A stretch of 64,000 bases of DNA from Paenibacillus sp. Root444D2 (GTDB lineage: Bacteria > Bacillota > Bacilli > Paenibacillales > NBRC-103111): contig NZ_LMEO01000004.1 of assembly GCF_001426375.1 (NCBI RefSeq), forward strand, positions 62,001 to 126,000, read 5' to 3'. A model generated the notes under the pieces. That model did not search any database and was not told the DNA's origin. It was given only the letters and a program-made list of their open reading frames with translations. Of the stretch, positions 22,601 to 32,331 are shown piece after piece (within the stretch, counting starts at the first letter, position 1; each line of letters opens with the position of its first letter). Made by a program: the position numbers and the translations under genes.

Positions 22601-22725
22601 GGTGCTATTGCTTCTGCTTCCTCTAATGTTTCGTAATAACGGTGATCTGAGTGCGCCGGCAGACGGTTCTCCGCAAATACGCCTACATCTGTAAGCCAGC
22701 TTAGGTTAGGCTTCGTCAATTTCAT
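19693..22725 (-). CDS. lacZ: GH2 beta-galactosidase (LacZ type)
   Basis: About 1010 residues from the ATG at 22725, chosen because GGGGGA lies 7 bases upstream; the frame continues to 22785 without a better site. The five-domain LacZ layout is visible: sugar-binding jelly roll (PGHIQLQGYGKPQYVN), Ig-like domain, TIM barrel with acid/base Glu in WSVGNEAYAG near 458 and nucleophile Glu in ISCEYMHAMGNS near 527, and the C-terminal bgal small chain. No signal peptide. It hydrolyses beta-galactosides in the cytoplasm. It is the last gene of a binding protein-permease-permease operon with a YesMN pair, so galactan or arabinogalactan fragments are more likely substrates than lactose. Confidence 0.93.
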   Translation of the reverse strand: MKLTKPNLSWLTDVGVFAENRLPAHSDHRYYETLEEAEAIAPMALRHDLNGSWKFNYSGKPADRPELFHQLDYECGSWSNIEVPGHIQLQGYGKPQYVNTMYPWDGHHDIRPPAIPEHDNPVGSYVKYFTLPDHMKGRPVYISFQGVESAFYLWLNGEFIGYSEDSFTPAEFDLTPFLQEGENKLAVEVYQRSTGSWLEDQDFWRFSGIFRDVYLYTVPSIHVRDLFVHADLDAAYENGSLRADIKLADRQEAAVYLELKDAAGHTVGTARSEVSTIEAISLSMDAGQVTPWSAEKPYLYVLYVSVYDQAGKLVEVISQRVGFRKFEMINKIMHLNGKRIVFKGVNRHEFNSRRGRAITKEDMLWDIATLKRNNLNAVRTSHYPNQSLWYELCDIYGIYVIDEMNLETHGSWQKMGAVEPSWNIPANKPEWQDIVMDRAISMVERDKNHPSILIWSVGNEAYAGEVLLNVSNYFREKDPSRLVHYEGVFHNRKYNDTSDMESRMYAKPLDIEAYLNDNPQKPYISCEYMHAMGNSVGGMHKYTELEQKYAMYQGGFIWDYIDQVIVKKDRYGKEFLAFGGDFGDRATDYNFCTNGIVYADRKVSPKMQEVKFLYQNIKLVPDRQGVKVTNENLFEGTEAYDLLVVLHKEGKEIFRGKRNIDVPAQSEAYVTLELPSVDEPGEYVVHASLNLKESTLWAEAGHEVSFGQYVFLVDDPASSAQPEGSFRVVDGDVNIGVHGRDFSIMFSKQAGSLISLNYAGREMIAIPPAPLFWRATTDNDKGFSLGFDSGAWYAASLTRKCIGVELTEQAGSVTVTFQYKLSISADVLVTVAYTVYADGSLNVKSRYEGATGLPKLPIFALSFKVPADYFHLDWYAMGPEENYIDRAFGARLGVFKNDAADNVSGYVVPQESGNRTGVRRVNITNNDGHGIRITAPAVQPVECNISPFTAFELENAYHHYELPNVHYTVVTVAGRQMGVGGDDSWGAPVHDEYLIKADQDLAFEFNIHRL

Positions 22726-22801
22726 TACATTTTCCCCCATAAAGTTATTTAAAAGCCAGGTGATATGCGCTGTGTGCGTAATCACCTGACTTTCTTTTTT
22801 T

Positions 22802-23626
22802 CTATTTCACCGAGCCTGTCATACCTGCTACAAAATGCTTCTGCATGAGGAAGAAGACAAGTGCAGTCGGAATCGTCGAAATCACGATTGCCATCATAAT
22901 AATGCCATAATCAGGTGAATAGCTTGATCCCAAATTCGATATCAGCATGGGTATTGTTTTTTTCTCCGGTGATTGCAGAACGATGAGCGGCCATAAATAA
23001 TTGTTCCAGCTCGACATGAACGTAATAATACCCGCTGCGGCGTATGTCGTCTTCATCGTTGGCATGAAAATACGGAAGAATAGACTTAATTCGTTCAGCC
23101 CGTCAATTCGGCCAGCCTCCAAGAGCTCTCTTGGAAACATCTTCGTATTTTGACGGAAGAAGAAAATAAGAAATGCCGTGGTGAATGTCGGCAGCACAAC
23201 GCCGGATACGGTATCCAGCCCGATAAATGGAATAACGCGTGAGATACCACCGAACATTTGAAACAGCGGTACCATGATAGCCGCGAACGGAATCATCATC
23301 GACAGTAACAGAATGTTAAATACGACGTCCTTCGCCTTACTTCTATAAATTTCAAAGCCGTACCCGGCTAAAGAGCCGATTAACATGGCCAATACGGTCG
23401 TTGTAATCGATATTTTAGCGGAACTCAGTAAAGCAGGTACAAAGTCTACCTTACTAAATAAATTTGTAATATTATCCACAAGGTGGCTTCCGGGAAGTAA
23501 TCTTCCCTTCGTCACATCGGCCGACTTATTGGTGGCGCTGATAATCATCCATAGAAACGGAAATATGGAAATAAACGCAGCGACACTCAGAAATATATAA
23601 ATAAAGATACGTTTCCATTTATCCAT
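22802..23626 (-). CDS. Carbohydrate ABC transporter permease (MalG/CUT1 type)
   Basis: About 274 residues from the ATG at 23626, with AGGTGAT upstream; the frame extends to 23656 inside the previous gene without a better start. Six membrane segments; the EAA loop reads LLEAGRIDGLNELSLFFRIF, slightly unlike the standard EAARIDGA. The C-terminus (HFVAGMTGSVK) is typical of MalG-like subunits. It overlaps the MalF-like partner by 8 bases and precedes the beta-galactosidase by 76 bases. Confidence 0.92.
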   Translation of the reverse strand: MDKWKRIFIYIFLSVAAFISIFPFLWMIISATNKSADVTKGRLLPGSHLVDNITNLFSKVDFVPALLSSAKISITTTVLAMLIGSLAGYGFEIYRSKAKDVVFNILLLSMMIPFAAIMVPLFQMFGGISRVIPFIGLDTVSGVVLPTFTTAFLIFFFRQNTKMFPRELLEAGRIDGLNELSLFFRIFMPTMKTTYAAAGIITFMSSWNNYLWPLIVLQSPEKKTIPMLISNLGSSYSPDYGIIMMAIVISTIPTALVFFLMQKHFVAGMTGSVK

Positions 23627-24515
23627 TTTTATCACCTGCTGCTTTAAACTGAACAAACGCCAATATAATGATCATGATCACGATGGAATACGACACCGTT
23701 GCGGCATATCCGAAATCCGCTGAATATTTAAAGGACAAATTGTAAATATACTGGGAAATAGACATCGATGCGTTCCCCGGTCCGCCCTTCGTAATGTTAA
23801 CAACTTCATCAAATAACTGCAGCGTACCAATTGTCGATGTAATGGAAGTAAATAAAATAATGGGCTTGAGCAGAGGCATCGTGATTCCAAAAAACTGTCT
23901 CGTTGATGAAGCTCCATCAATTTTTGCAGCCTCGTAAATCGATTGATCGATATTTTGAAGCGCGGACAAGTAGAAGATCATATTATAGCCTGTCCAGCGC
24001 CATGTGATTGCAATAATAACCGTCACTTTCGCCCAGAACGGATCCGTGATCCATTGAATCGGGCCTGCAATAAGATGAATCTTGATCAGAAGTTTATTAA
24101 CCAAGCCCTCCGTGGCAAACAAATATTTAAAAATAACGGAATACGCTACAAGCGAGGTAACAGCCGGCAAGAAAATCGCCGTACGGAAAAAGCCTTTCAA
24201 TTTCAACTTACTGTCGTTCAATAACACAGAGATAAACATAGCTAGAACAATCATTACTGGAACTTGGATAATCAAATAAATAAACGTGTTCTTAACCGCG
24301 GTTATAAACGTTTTATCGCTAAACAGACGAGCGTAGTTATCTAAGCCGACGAAGGATAAATTCATTCCCTTACCCGATTTAAATGATAAAATAAGCGCTT
24401 GAATCATGGGATAGAAATAGAACACTGCAATCATGATGACCGCCAGGATAATAAACATCCAACCAGTCAAGTTAGCTCTTGTGCGAATATTTACGCCAGG
24501 CCTCGCTGCTTTCAC
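23619..24515 (-). CDS. Carbohydrate ABC transporter permease (MalF/LacF type)
   Basis: 298 residues from a GTG at 24515, with AAAGGGG about 10 bases upstream. Six predicted membrane segments, ATPase-docking loop EAAKIDGASSTRQFFGITMP, and the VNITKGGPGNASMSISQYIY segment typical of MalF-like CUT1 subunits. It forms the channel with the next gene. The 130-base gap between it and the binding protein is longer than elsewhere in the operon and holds loosely complementary AAAACC/GGTTTT sequences. Confidence 0.92.
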   Translation of the reverse strand: MKAARPGVNIRTRANLTGWMFIILAVIMIAVFYFYPMIQALILSFKSGKGMNLSFVGLDNYARLFSDKTFITAVKNTFIYLIIQVPVMIVLAMFISVLLNDSKLKLKGFFRTAIFLPAVTSLVAYSVIFKYLFATEGLVNKLLIKIHLIAGPIQWITDPFWAKVTVIIAITWRWTGYNMIFYLSALQNIDQSIYEAAKIDGASSTRQFFGITMPLLKPIILFTSITSTIGTLQLFDEVVNITKGGPGNASMSISQYIYNLSFKYSADFGYAATVSYSIVIMIIILAFVQFKAAGDKNG

Positions 24516-24644
24516 GTTAGCCTAACCCCTTTCTTTACGGAAATAAAACCATGGAACTTCCTCCAACACCTGCAGCCGGAAAGTTGACTTAGGAATCAGG
24601 AGAAGGCGAAGCCCCAGGTTTTATTAATTACCGTATGATCTAAA

Positions 24645-25958
24645 TTATTTGACTTGTGTTTCTGCTTGAGCTTGAGCGTCGCTTAACACTTTGTCGATAT
24701 CCGCACCCTTTAAATAATTTTGCATTTGGACGACAAGAATATCTTCAATCGCATACGTATGCATACCATAGTTCACTTTTGGAATTTGCTCTGTCCATTT
24801 GGCGAAATCGGCAATTACTTTTTGACCGCCGAAGAATTCGTCAGCTTGTGTGTACGCAGGTCCGGATGCCGCGGCTTTTAACGTACCGATTGCACCAATC
24901 TCCGTAACAAGCTTCTGATACAAATCAACGTCAGATCCAAATGTCTGTTTCAAGAACTCAGCCGCAGCTTCTTTTCCATCGACGTTCATGACGTACCACG
25001 AGCTTCCGCCAAGGTTCGATGCATGAACAGATTTTGGGTTGTTTGTCAGTTTAGGAAACGGTACAACAGCCCATTTGCCGGACTGCGATGCTTCTTTTTT
25101 AACCGAAGCCGTAATCCAGTTACCGGTTGGAATCGTAGCTACATCGCCACTGTTGAATGCGCCAACGAATTGGCTCCAATCCGATGTGGCTTTCACAATG
25201 TCCGCTTTCATTATTTCTTTATAGGTTTCAGCCGCTTCCTTCAAGGCCGCGTTGCCTGCCAAGTTAGGCGTCGTTCCATCTTCTTTTAAATACCACGAGC
25301 CTGCGGACTGAATCATCATGCGAATAAGCCCAAGATCGTTCGGATCTTGTGTTAGCAGTTGTTTGCCTGTTTTGGCTTTCACTGCTTTACCGATCTCAAT
25401 CAGCTTCTTCCAGTCGATATCCTGCAGATCCTCAACCTTATAACCCGCTTGCTCTAAGTAATCTCTTCTTACAAACAATCCAGCAACGCCGGAATCGAAT
25501 GGAACCCCGTATTGTTTGCCATTTACACTTGTAGGTCCGATTTTGTAATCGGCGAAATCAGTCGGTTTAATCACATTTGTTAATTCAAAGAACGAATCTG
25601 GATAAGCTTGCAGGAAGCTTTGTGCACGATAATCTTCAATCAATACGATTGTCGGCAAGCTTTTTGTCGTGCCAGCATTCAAGCCTGCGTTCAATTTCTG
25701 AATGATATCGGCTTGCGCGTTTTCCACAATGTTGATCTTCAAACCGGAATTGGGATTTTTCGCCTCGTAAGCTGCTTTTGCACGTTCCATAGCACCAATA
25801 TTAAATACTTTATCCCACGCCCATACTGTAATTTCCTTCGCAGCTGCAGGCGTAGCTTCAGCGGTTTTTCCACCCGTATTCGGCACATTATTCCCTTTGC
25901 TTGAGCATGCCGTCAGTAGTACTAAGCTGGCCAATAAGATGGCGAGTACCTTTTTCAC
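24645..25958 (-). CDS. Extracellular sugar-binding lipoprotein of an ABC importer
   Basis: 437 residues from a GTG at 25958, preceded by AAAGGGG. The signal peptide ends in the lipobox LTAC, followed by SSKGNN. Family 1 solute-binding motifs follow (ITVWAWDKVFNIGAMERAKA, YGVPFDSGVAGLFVRRDYLE, GNWITASVKKE). It should deliver galactose-containing oligosaccharides to the permease pair just downstream. It lies downstream of the YesM kinase on the same strand, and a cre site and -10 box lie in the 190-base gap, so it has its own catabolite-repressed promoter. Confidence 0.93.
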   Translation of the reverse strand: MKKVLAILLASLVLLTACSSKGNNVPNTGGKTAEATPAAAKEITVWAWDKVFNIGAMERAKAAYEAKNPNSGLKINIVENAQADIIQKLNAGLNAGTTKSLPTIVLIEDYRAQSFLQAYPDSFFELTNVIKPTDFADYKIGPTSVNGKQYGVPFDSGVAGLFVRRDYLEQAGYKVEDLQDIDWKKLIEIGKAVKAKTGKQLLTQDPNDLGLIRMMIQSAGSWYLKEDGTTPNLAGNAALKEAAETYKEIMKADIVKATSDWSQFVGAFNSGDVATIPTGNWITASVKKEASQSGKWAVVPFPKLTNNPKSVHASNLGGSSWYVMNVDGKEAAAEFLKQTFGSDVDLYQKLVTEIGAIGTLKAAASGPAYTQADEFFGGQKVIADFAKWTEQIPKVNYGMHTYAIEDILVVQMQNYLKGADIDKVLSDAQAQAETQVK

Positions 25959-25996
25959 AAAAATTCAGCCCCTTTTAAATTACTATAAGTTAGTTT

Positions 25997-26010
25997 TGAA
26001 AGCGTTTGCT
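25997..26010 (-). promoter_or_regulatory. CcpA cre site before the beta-galactosidase operon
   Basis: TGAAAGCGTTTGCT on the plus strand matches the consensus TGWAARCGYTWNCW at every position. It lies 16 bases downstream of a consensus -10 and upstream of the binding-protein start, where CcpA would block transcription when glucose is available. Confidence 0.75.
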
Positions 26011-26018
26011 CCGCTAAC

Positions 26019-26037
26019 AATTGTCATTATAACAATT
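26019..26037 (-). promoter_or_regulatory. -10 box embedded in an inverted repeat
   Basis: The minus strand has TATAAT (26031-26026) between AATTGT and ACAATT arms. No good -35 is visible, which suggests dependence on an activator such as the upstream YesN regulator. Confidence 0.45.
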
Positions 26038-26146
26038 CGTTAAAATGACCCGTTAGTAATATATTTGTGTGGATTTGTCATTCTATTGTTAGCTTTCCAT
26101 TGGATCTTTATGTAAATAGCAATTAATTTGTTTTTTGGTATTTTTT

Positions 26147-27922
26147 TTAGGTATGAAGGAGTGGAAGCTTTATTTTCACTCTCGTTCCTTCACCGATGTT
26201 ACTCACAATAGTAACGCCGTATTCCTCTCCGTAAAGCAGTGCTACACGGTCATGCACATTTCGAATTCCAATACCGGAGAAAAATCGACTGCTGCTAAAG
26301 GAGCTCTGCGAATTATTCCCATTATCAAAGCCTTTCATTCCAATACCATTATCGATGACCTCGCAGACCAGTGCATTTGCCTCGCGCGACACCAGTACAT
26401 AAATGTACCCTTCGTTCCTTTCATGAAAGGCATGAAAAAAAGCATTTTCGATAAAAGGCTGGATGATGAGCTTGGGAACATGATAGGACATACAATCTTC
26501 GGCTACAAAATAATCGACTTTGATCAGCTCACCGTAACGCACATGATTAATAAATACATAATTTTTCAAATTATCAAGTTCTTGCTCCACGGTTATCGTT
26601 TCACTAATGTTGCTGACGGTATTCTGGAGAAGGGAGATAAGGGAGTTGATGGTAGCGGCGGCTTTCTCCTTATTCCCCTGCTGAACCAAAATTTTCACGG
26701 ATGCCAGCGTATTGTATAGAAAATGCGGGTTAATCTGCATTTGTAGAGCGGATAGCTCCGCGTTGCGCTGGTCCTTCTGTGTCTGAATCAGCTTCTTTAT
26801 ATAATCGTTAAGCTCGTCCAGCATGTAATTGTACGCATGTCCGAGCTCCTTGATTTCGTAGCTGCCAGTAACTGTTATATAATTATCGAAATTATTTTCC
26901 GTAATGCCCGACATTTGTCTGGCTAGCAGGGTCAATGACTTTGTCAAGCGTCTTGAAATAAGAAATACTATAAGCAGAGCTGCGAACACGATAGCCATAC
27001 AAATAAGCGCAACCCTTTTGACATCGACCACCTGGCTAAGCACCATTTGTTTATCAATGAGATTGACTAGATAAAAATCATACGTAGGAAGGTACTCCGA
27101 AAGCACTAGACTGTTTTTACCCATTACATTTACATCTTTAACATTTATTTTTTTTTGTTCCATTTCTTTGGCATAGCCAAGTAAATCATGCGCCTCTTCG
27201 CCAATTAACTCATGACGGTTACTTGATACGACGTTGCCCGAACGATCCAATATGATAACGTCGTTGCCATCACTTGTGAAATTCGTGAAGAATCGCTTAA
27301 AGTCACTTTCTCGTATGGCAAAATAAAGAACACCATATGGATTGCCGCTCGTTCTCTCCATAAGTGCCCTAGAAGCGACAATCACCGGGTCAGCTTCAGA
27401 CGTATTGGTTATGCTTTCTTTATCCAATTGATAGATAAGCCTCTTTGGCGTGGCTAGGGTATTGACGGTTAACCTGCTGTTTCTCAGCTTTTCCAATGAG
27501 CTCGGCCAATAATAGCTATCCGTCGAGTGGCTTTTCTTATTCATTCCACTGATCGTAATTGTAACTGGGTAGGCGGCTACATTAGACTGAATCCGTTTCA
27601 TCTGTTGGCTAGCCTCATACTGACTTCGCACCGTAGAAAGTGTGTCCATATCCGGACTCGTCAGAAACTCTTTTATCGTGCCGTTCTGCAGCACATTATT
27701 TGATGCCGTAACGATAGAATAATTGAACGATTCGAAATTCGCTTGAATCTGGCTAATGATTTTGGAGTTCGTAATACTGAACGTATTCATGAAGAGTCGT
27801 TCCGACATTTGAATCGTGACAACTGAAGTGAATAGCGACACGGAAATAATACTAACCACCGTGACGATAAACATTTTAATAAAAAGACCGTGATATTTAA
27901 ATTTGTCCAGAAGTCTCCTCAT
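26147..27922 (-). CDS. YesM-family sensor histidine kinase
   Basis: 591 residues with membrane helices near 13-35 and 300-320, an extracellular sensor of about 260 residues, HAMP, the His_kinase block QINPHFLYN near 392 in its standard form, and a HATPase domain (PKLIIQPFIENAFFHAF, DNGIGM, GIGIRNVHDRV). It starts 3 bases after the response-regulator stop, so the two are translated together. It should sense extracellular arabinose- or galactose-containing oligosaccharides or the loaded binding protein, which is inference from the locus. Confidence 0.93.
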   Translation of the reverse strand: MRRLLDKFKYHGLFIKMFIVTVVSIISVSLFTSVVTIQMSERLFMNTFSITNSKIISQIQANFESFNYSIVTASNNVLQNGTIKEFLTSPDMDTLSTVRSQYEASQQMKRIQSNVAAYPVTITISGMNKKSHSTDSYYWPSSLEKLRNSRLTVNTLATPKRLIYQLDKESITNTSEADPVIVASRALMERTSGNPYGVLYFAIRESDFKRFFTNFTSDGNDVIILDRSGNVVSSNRHELIGEEAHDLLGYAKEMEQKKINVKDVNVMGKNSLVLSEYLPTYDFYLVNLIDKQMVLSQVVDVKRVALICMAIVFAALLIVFLISRRLTKSLTLLARQMSGITENNFDNYITVTGSYEIKELGHAYNYMLDELNDYIKKLIQTQKDQRNAELSALQMQINPHFLYNTLASVKILVQQGNKEKAAATINSLISLLQNTVSNISETITVEQELDNLKNYVFINHVRYGELIKVDYFVAEDCMSYHVPKLIIQPFIENAFFHAFHERNEGYIYVLVSREANALVCEVIDNGIGMKGFDNGNNSQSSFSSSRFFSGIGIRNVHDRVALLYGEEYGVTIVSNIGEGTRVKIKLPLLHT

Positions 27923-27925
27923 AAC

Positions 27926-29503
27926 CTAGTTCCTTTTCTTGTTGAGATGAATTTTTTTGTATTGGCTCGGTGATATGCCCGTTAATTTCTTGAATACTTT
28001 TGTAAAATAACTATGGTCTGAATAGCCTACTTTTCCGCTAATTTCGGATATAGATGCGAAATCCTGCTTCAGAAGATCCGCTGCCTTCTCGACTCTGATC
28101 TTGTTCAAATATTCGCTGAAGCCTTCTTTATTATGCGATGTGAAATAACTCGACAAATAAGAAGGATTAAAATGAAAATGCTTAGCTATTTCCGTTAGGC
28201 TGAGCGGCTCAGCGTAATGCTCGTGGATATAATCAAGAAGCATCGTCATATTCGGATTTCCGCCCGTTGACCGCTTCGTTTTTATAACAGCGTTTGTTTC
28301 CTGTATAAATGTCTCAAGAAGCCTGATCGCTTCGCTGACATGTGACGCTTCGCCTATCGATTTGAAATAAGCATATTTCGCTTCTTCCAAATTCTTCATA
28401 TCCAATTCCAAACGGCCAAGCACAATGGTTATATTAAAAATGATGTTTCCCAAAAAGGACTTGAACTCAAACACATCCGTTTGATAATGGTTTGACGCGG
28501 CCTGCACGTACCCCAATAACTCTTGGAATGCCTCTTCGAACTGTTGCCGATTCATTTGTTCGGTAAAGCGCGTCATATTAAATTTCGCAACCTCTTCAGA
28601 ACGCTTCGGCAGTTCCCCATAGACAATTAAATTGTTGGAGGTAGGTAAATAAAAGCGATAAGCGTTTATTTTCAGGAACCCATCCCTAAAGTTCGTGCCG
28701 AGCTGTCTCAAATCGCTAAATGCCTCACCGACCGTCCAACCAATCTCCGGCTGCTGATTCCTTGTCCAAGCGGCAAGCTTCCGAACGATAAATGTGAAAC
28801 GATCCCACTCGCTCTTGTCCATGTTTACCAGCACAAGAACCATGTTAGGATCAGTGGGAACGGGATAATAAACCGCATGATCTAAGCCGCTATCCAACTC
28901 AGCAGCAATTTTCGCCATCCATTGTGAAGCGGTATGTTGATCCTTGCTCTTGCTCGGCAATTGCTTGAGATCAGCCCCCAGCAGGATGTAACTAGGATAT
29001 GGAAAAGCAGCGGTGGTATCTTTAAAATCGTCATCGACCTCATAACCGGAAATAAGCTTATCGATGACAAGCTTAATGGACAAGCTGCCATCGTCATTGG
29101 ACTCTTCCAGCTTTAAAGAGGGAATCTTACGCGCGGTGCGCTTTAATATGTCGAGCAGCTGCTCAGCTTCAAGCTTTGGCTTTAATATATAATCAGCAAC
29201 CCCGCTTTGAAAGGTGGACCTCACATAATCAAACTCACCAAAACTGCTTAAAATGATCACTTCAATTTCCGGGAACTTCGACTTTATCACACGAGTAAGC
29301 TCCGCTCCTCCCATAACAGGCATCACGATATCGGTAATAACGATATGCGGCTGTGTGCGCTCTATTTGTTCAAGAGCATCTTTGCCGTTGGAAGCCTCTC
29401 CTACGATCTCAAACCCCTCTTGTTCCCAGTGCAACAAGTGCTTGATACCCTGTCTGACTAAAATTTCATCATCTACAATAAGTACACGACAAGAACGAGC
29501 CAT
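27926..29503 (-). CDS. YesN-family response regulator with AraC DNA-binding domain
   Basis: 525 residues. The receiver domain has DDE at 11-13, phospho-acceptor Asp58 in ITDIVMP and the conserved Lys in LKPK. A central region of about 270 residues is followed by an AraC double helix-turn-helix near 420-520 (HFNPSYLSSYFTSHNKEGFS, DHSYFTKVFKKLTGISPSQY). GGAGGTAAAGGG precedes the ATG. It is coupled to the YesM kinase downstream and lies 41 bases after the ArsR-type regulator, so the three regulators may share a transcript. Confidence 0.93.
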   Translation of the reverse strand: MARSCRVLIVDDEILVRQGIKHLLHWEQEGFEIVGEASNGKDALEQIERTQPHIVITDIVMPVMGGAELTRVIKSKFPEIEVIILSSFGEFDYVRSTFQSGVADYILKPKLEAEQLLDILKRTARKIPSLKLEESNDDGSLSIKLVIDKLISGYEVDDDFKDTTAAFPYPSYILLGADLKQLPSKSKDQHTASQWMAKIAAELDSGLDHAVYYPVPTDPNMVLVLVNMDKSEWDRFTFIVRKLAAWTRNQQPEIGWTVGEAFSDLRQLGTNFRDGFLKINAYRFYLPTSNNLIVYGELPKRSEEVAKFNMTRFTEQMNRQQFEEAFQELLGYVQAASNHYQTDVFEFKSFLGNIIFNITIVLGRLELDMKNLEEAKYAYFKSIGEASHVSEAIRLLETFIQETNAVIKTKRSTGGNPNMTMLLDYIHEHYAEPLSLTEIAKHFHFNPSYLSSYFTSHNKEGFSEYLNKIRVEKAADLLKQDFASISEISGKVGYSDHSYFTKVFKKLTGISPSQYKKIHLNKKRN

Positions 29504-29544
29504 CCCTTTACCTCCGCAATGAATTTCTATGGCCTTCTTTTAAA

Positions 29545-30447
29545 TCATTCGTAATAACTTCGAATCACGATGTCTTGATCGTAGTTGCCGAATCCCCTTC
29601 CGAATAAGGTTAATCCACCTCGACCTCGAGCGGTATCTTCAGCACTTATTCGCAATGTCCACTGTGTGTTATCCCATTGTACATCCTTGATCGTGACATC
29701 AGAAATTTGCTGACCATCTATGAATGTACCGTTTGCATTTATTCGAAGTACTTTCATTAATCCGTATTGATTGACGTCAGAATGCCACCAATCCGGTGAG
29801 AATCTGCCTCTCATTCGACCGAAATCTCCGGGACTCGTCCACATTCCCAGTAATTTATCATTGATTGTAAATTGGATGTCCGAAGGCCAGTTTTCATTAA
29901 TATGGGGAGCTTCGGAACCGATTTCCATGGAGATTTCAATTTCTTGTACGATTTGATCTTTGAAGAGATAGTTTGGTAATTTATATTCGACAAACCCTCT
30001 AGCAAACCACAAAATGCCTGCATGAACGCGTTCAGGATCCAAAAAATAGGTCGGATTATCGTAATAACCGATCATCTTTTCTGTTGTTGCAATTCCACAC
30101 GTAGGGGAAACCGCGAAATCCGTGTATTGGCCAACAGGCACAGCAACCTCAACGAATTTTCTTTTCAACTTAGAAGAACGGGATAATTTTATTTGCAGGT
30201 ACTCCGTTGACAACGAACAATACTTATAGGTCCCGCCGTTAACCCTTTTCATTTTATAGCTTACAAGCCCTGCTCTCTGCAGTTTGGTAACATGCGTACT
30301 GACAATAGCACTGCTTAGGTAAAGTTCAGAAGCCAATTCTTTAATATGCATCTCTTTTGTATATAATAAATCAATAATCTGCAGCCGTACCTCGCTCGCC
30401 AATGCCTCGTAGACCCGAAGCGATTCCGAATCCGTTGATAAATACAT
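29545..30447 (-). CDS. ArsR-type winged-helix regulator fused to a beta-rich C-terminal domain
   Basis: 300 residues. Residues 1-85 form an ArsR/MarR-like winged helix (EALASEVRLQIIDLLYTKEM, AIVSTHVTKLQRAGLVSYKM), but the metal-binding Cys motif of classical ArsR proteins is absent. The remaining 215 residues are unlike metal sensors: aromatic, Gly-rich and probably beta-structured (DFAVSPTCGIATTEKMIGYY, GRFSPDWWHSDVNQYGLM, GRGFGNYDQDIVIRSYYE). I do not recognise this domain; a sugar-binding jelly-roll is a guess based on the neighbours. It is divergent from the GH51 arabinofuranosidase across an inverted repeat and could repress both directions. The ribosome binding site (GAGTGGGTG) is weak. 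Confidence 0.8.
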   Translation of the reverse strand: MYLSTDSESLRVYEALASEVRLQIIDLLYTKEMHIKELASELYLSSAIVSTHVTKLQRAGLVSYKMKRVNGGTYKYCSLSTEYLQIKLSRSSKLKRKFVEVAVPVGQYTDFAVSPTCGIATTEKMIGYYDNPTYFLDPERVHAGILWFARGFVEYKLPNYLFKDQIVQEIEISMEIGSEAPHINENWPSDIQFTINDKLLGMWTSPGDFGRMRGRFSPDWWHSDVNQYGLMKVLRINANGTFIDGQQISDVTIKDVQWDNTQWTLRISAEDTARGRGGLTLFGRGFGNYDQDIVIRSYYE

Positions 30448-30510
30448 GATTACACACCCACTCTTGAATTAGTAATTTAGTTAATTCTATGTTTTTTCAC
30501 ATCCAACGTA

Positions 30511-32116
<1,606 letters not shown>

Positions 32117-32190
32117 AATAAATAATAGTAACTGATCCAAGATAATCCGCGTGGGCATACCCAGATTCAATCAAAAAGAGTCTGTCACCA

Positions 32191-32224
32191 TATAAAAAAA
32201 CGCAGCCGAGTTGACTGCGTTTCT
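32191..32224. terminator. Bidirectional terminator between GH51 and GH5 genes
   Basis: AAACGCAG pairs with CTGCGTTT across a 9-base loop. The minus strand continues into seven Ts, so it is strongest for the GH5 operon, and it also ends the GH51 transcript. Confidence 0.75.
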
Positions 32225-32238
32225 TTGTATAGTGGAGC

Positions 32239-32331
32239 CTAGGGATTTTCTGCAAGTGATTTAAGCAGTATGACGACCTCAGCTCGCGTCATGGATCTGT
32301 CCGGCTGAAACGTGCCCTGACGGAATAATTT
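32239..32331 (-). pseudogene. Fossil of an S-layer-homology (SLH) domain
   Basis: In the +1 frame relative to the end of the GH5 gene, 30 codons before a TAG read LFRQGTFQPDRSMTRAEVV and on to LLKSLAENP. F-P-R-S-M-T-R-A-E is the signature of the second half of an SLH domain, which anchors proteins to the wall. No start, no first half and no other SLH repeats are visible. The GH5 frame runs through the same bases as SGHVSAGQIHDAS and stops at 32279. The region looks like a deletion junction where the tail of a lost SLH gene was joined to the GH5 gene out of frame. Confidence 0.6.

Noticed and set aside
26135..26719. 194-codon plus-strand frame antisense to the YesM kinase
   Set aside because: It lies opposite the conserved HATPase domain and is explained by codon bias of the real gene.
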